This document shows positions 61,331 through 64,000 of a stretch of 64,000 nucleotides of DNA, piece by piece (the stretch's first letter is position 1; the number at the start of each line of letters is the position of its first letter). The translations under genes were made by a program, and so were the position numbers. A model generated the notes under the pieces. The model did not search any database. It was not told the DNA's origin and saw only the letters and a program-made list of their open reading frames with translations. The stretch is from Sipunculus nudus (taxonomy: Eukaryota > Annelida > Sipuncula > Golfingiida > Sipunculidae): contig CM049307.1 of NCBI GenBank assembly GCA_026874595.1, positions 63,392,370-63,456,369 of the forward strand. The letters are read 5' to 3'.

Positions 61331-62120
61331 GCTATATAAGATCTATACCCACGCAGAATTTCAGGCCAAAACCTCAAACCAGTCCTAAGATATTAGCATG
61401 GATGTCTGCTGTGTAAACATATTTATAGGTGGTGCTACCTACCAAAACAACAAGATCTATCCAAAATGTATGCACATGCAAAATTTCAGGCAGATAAGTC
61501 AAACAAATAGATGGACACCTTGCAAAAATAGTTGCAGGTGGTGCCACAAGTTTTGTGTGTCTTAAGGTTGAGCTATGTAAGATTGATCTATAAACATGCA
61601 AAATTTTAAGCCCATACACTAAACCATTAGCATTGATATCTGCAGCATAAACATGATTATAGGTGGTGCAACCAGTCATAAAAACAAGAAATCTACACAA
61701 GATGTGTACACATGCAAAATTTCAGGCAGATAATTCAAACCATTGCCCAGATATGAATGATTTGAACCCAAGGCAGACAAACAGATGGACGCTGTGCAAA
61801 AATGGTTGCAGGTGGAGCCACCAGTTTTTTGTATCGTATAAAGGTATCCAAGAGCTACACTCATGCAACATTTTAGCCCAATTTGTCAAACAAGTCCCAA
61901 TTAAGATATGTGCAAACAGATGCACAGATGGATGCTCTGCAGGGAGGAAAGGTCAGAGGTCAACCCAAAATAAGGGCGCAGCAGTTCACATGTGACCAAA
62001 TCATAATTCTGAGCTTCATAAAATCCAGTTGTTACGAAGGAGTTCTCCGGAAACTATGCTGAAGCGGCGGCATCCGGCTGAAAACAAAGTATCCACAAAA
62101 CTTTGTTTTGGTGGATACAA
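61331..62120 (+). mobile_element. Family A element, 5' truncated (A5)
   Basis: Cores with ggtggtgctacc, ggtggtgccacaag and ggtggagccacc. It ends in the family A hairpin (gtatccacaaaac, ttt, gttttggtggatac) at 62089-62118. Confidence 0.75.
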
Positions 62121-64000
62121 AAAAGGGGATTAATAGGGGAAGAGAAACAAAATGGGGTTTCCAAAAGAGGGACAAAAGGAAAAAAAAGGGCATGGCATGG
62201 CAAATAAGTGGGGCAAAAAGAAACATATATATGAAAATGTGTCTATCCAGAAACAAGAGTGGCTGCCTTGTTGATTGATACAGGCCAGTGCTGATTGGCA
62301 GCACAGATGGCTGGAATTCTGCAGACCCTGACAAATTGAACCCAGTCTTGCTGGTGTCAGGGAAGAGGTTTGTCATATGCTGATGATAAGACCACAAGAT
62401 ATCAGTCTGAATCAGTATAACCTCAATCTGGAGACATCCCTGTCATTCAGAGTCACCTACAAAAAGACAAAGCGGGGCCCTAGTTTGCCTGAGCACATTT
62501 AACATCATCATGTGACCACTACCTGGGAAAAAAGTAAAAAATTTGGTTTTGTGTAATACTTCTTTATACTTGCAAGGATGAAACAAAAAAATAATGGTCA
62601 TACCGATTATGAATTTCTTTGAATGTCATTATACAAATGATAAACTCTGAAATACTGAAGCAATCTGCACAACACAATTCTTCCCCTGGCTCAACATCCC
62701 GCACACTTCTCCAACCTCCAGTCGGAATATTGTTCACAATTAATTTTTTCCCTACTTCAAGGTAAATGGTATTTATATAGTTAAAAGTTTCAATTCTATG
62801 TTTACTAAGGTTGAAATACAAAAGTCAAAGTTTCAAATTTTCAAATTCAGGTTGAGATATAGAAGTCAAGGATTTCTATTTATTAGTTTAAAACACAACA
62901 GCAAAAGTTCAATACATTTCATGGTAAAAGATAAGTCTGAAGTTTCCATATTTAAAGGTCAAAGACCTGGCTATACAGGAAAAAAAGACCATTTTTACAG
63001 CAGCACACACAGGAAGCCAAGACTATCAACCAACCAATAAAATGATCCGGTCTAGTACTGTACACTAAGTTATACAGGGTTTTTGTTTAATCAGCAGGCT
63101 TTAGCCATTTCAGCCAAGTTTAAATTCTGAATAATAAATACTTGTATCAACAGTGAGAATTATGATATGGGCTGACAGCTTGCCAAATGTTGTCTCAGTG
63201 CCCTTACAATTTCATTTTATTAAGACGTACCAGGAATATTTTTTTTACAGGTGCTCATCCCCAGTAGCATCAGGTGGTAAATAGGAAAGGTGAATGATTA
63301 TACCTCAACCTTATGGCAAAGGATAATATGTTTTACTCTTGGTTATTTGTTTAGTCTAGTTGTTAGAAACTTCATGCAAAAAGGTTTTAACATATTTTGA
63401 TACAAATTTACAGAAGACTAGGATAACATCCATGGAACATTCCATTACATTTAGGATGTAATCTGAATCACCATTACATGTTTTAATTCAAATTATTCTA
63501 TCCCAAAGTGACATACAGCTACTTAATCTTTCTAATGAAGTTATTCCCTGGTAGTAAGGGGCTGCTTTGTCTTGGAGGTGACCTGGAATGGGGTTGTGGA
63601 ACTTTGCTTGGTGTGTGCACAGCTCATTTTCATAAGAATCCTGGCAGTGGTTTGTGGGCATCTCTGACTACTTCTTGATAAAAGTGCAATACACTGTGTA
63701 TCAGTGACCCAAATGTCATATTCACTAAAGCCAGAGTTTTCACATGCAACCTGTAACATTCCGGTTTTAGTGTTAACACAAAGTGGCAGTGAAGATGAGT
63801 AGTTTTGAGAAACTGTGAGAAATATACCAGTCAGGGTTGTTCAAGGACCCAGGCTGAAACCAGGCTGAAACTGTGAATATTCACAGACATTGTATGGACA
63901 AACAAAGATACAAGCAATGCATAACAATACCTGAGCCATTTTCAACAGCAGAGGTAATCATGAAACAGCAGATCATCTCCAAAATATGCCAGATAGCCAT
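62121..64000. other. No recognised features
   Basis: AT-rich sequence with short, domain-free open frames. Confidence 0.45.

Overview
This window is animal nuclear DNA and not a microbial region. It is AT-rich, has GT-AG introns of up to 28.6 kb, and is heavily loaded with interspersed and nested repeats. The only cellular gene I can support is a glutamate-gated NMDA receptor subunit of the GluN2 type on the minus strand. Its linker contains the ITWPG...PPKG.PEK pattern that I associate with invertebrate NR2 proteins. Together with the mollusc-like repeat landscape, this suggests an invertebrate, possibly a mollusc or other lophotrochozoan; the taxon is a guess.

The gene crosses almost the whole window. 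Eight exons join in one frame with matching intron phases: 55776-55297, 26728-26535, 21263-21177, 14745-14632, 14174-13999, 7321-7132, 5512-5398 and 3533-3310. They encode 526 codons plus 2 nt: a probable signal peptide, the amino-terminal clamshell domain, and the linker into ligand-binding segment S1. The S1 core, membrane segments, S2 and the C-terminus lie past the left edge. Positions 1-3309 are the next intron, and 55873-64000 is upstream sequence or 5' introns.

The introns are mostly repeats. Three families (A, B and C) share one plan. Each has a conserved 5' end with an 11-13 bp subterminal inverted repeat, tandem cores that often carry the palindrome GGTGGCGCCACC, and a 3' end that repeats the 5' motif in reverse. 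In A and B that motif is one arm of a 3' hairpin; in B a GACA/GACG microsatellite precedes the hairpin. This resembles non-autonomous Helentron-associated elements. Family D (28490-29437) has a similar 3' end. The copies are nested: A inside B at 9312-10473, A inside C at 51751-52375, a 3.0-kb pogo transposon inside B at 17819-20851, and a Tigger-like deletion derivative inside C at 46585-47857.

Other insertions are a LINE-type 3' fragment with a 13-bp target duplication (32106-32491), short MITEs, a 54-bp minisatellite (1340-2820), a 62-bp minisatellite (1-330) and TA microsatellites.

The observation I rate highest is a 19-bp minisatellite (about 55050-55297) whose last unit is the 5' splice site of the first coding exon. 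Nearly every unit carries an intact AG|GTA donor on the gene strand. A second donor in the same gene (3310) also sits in a 28-bp tandem duplication.
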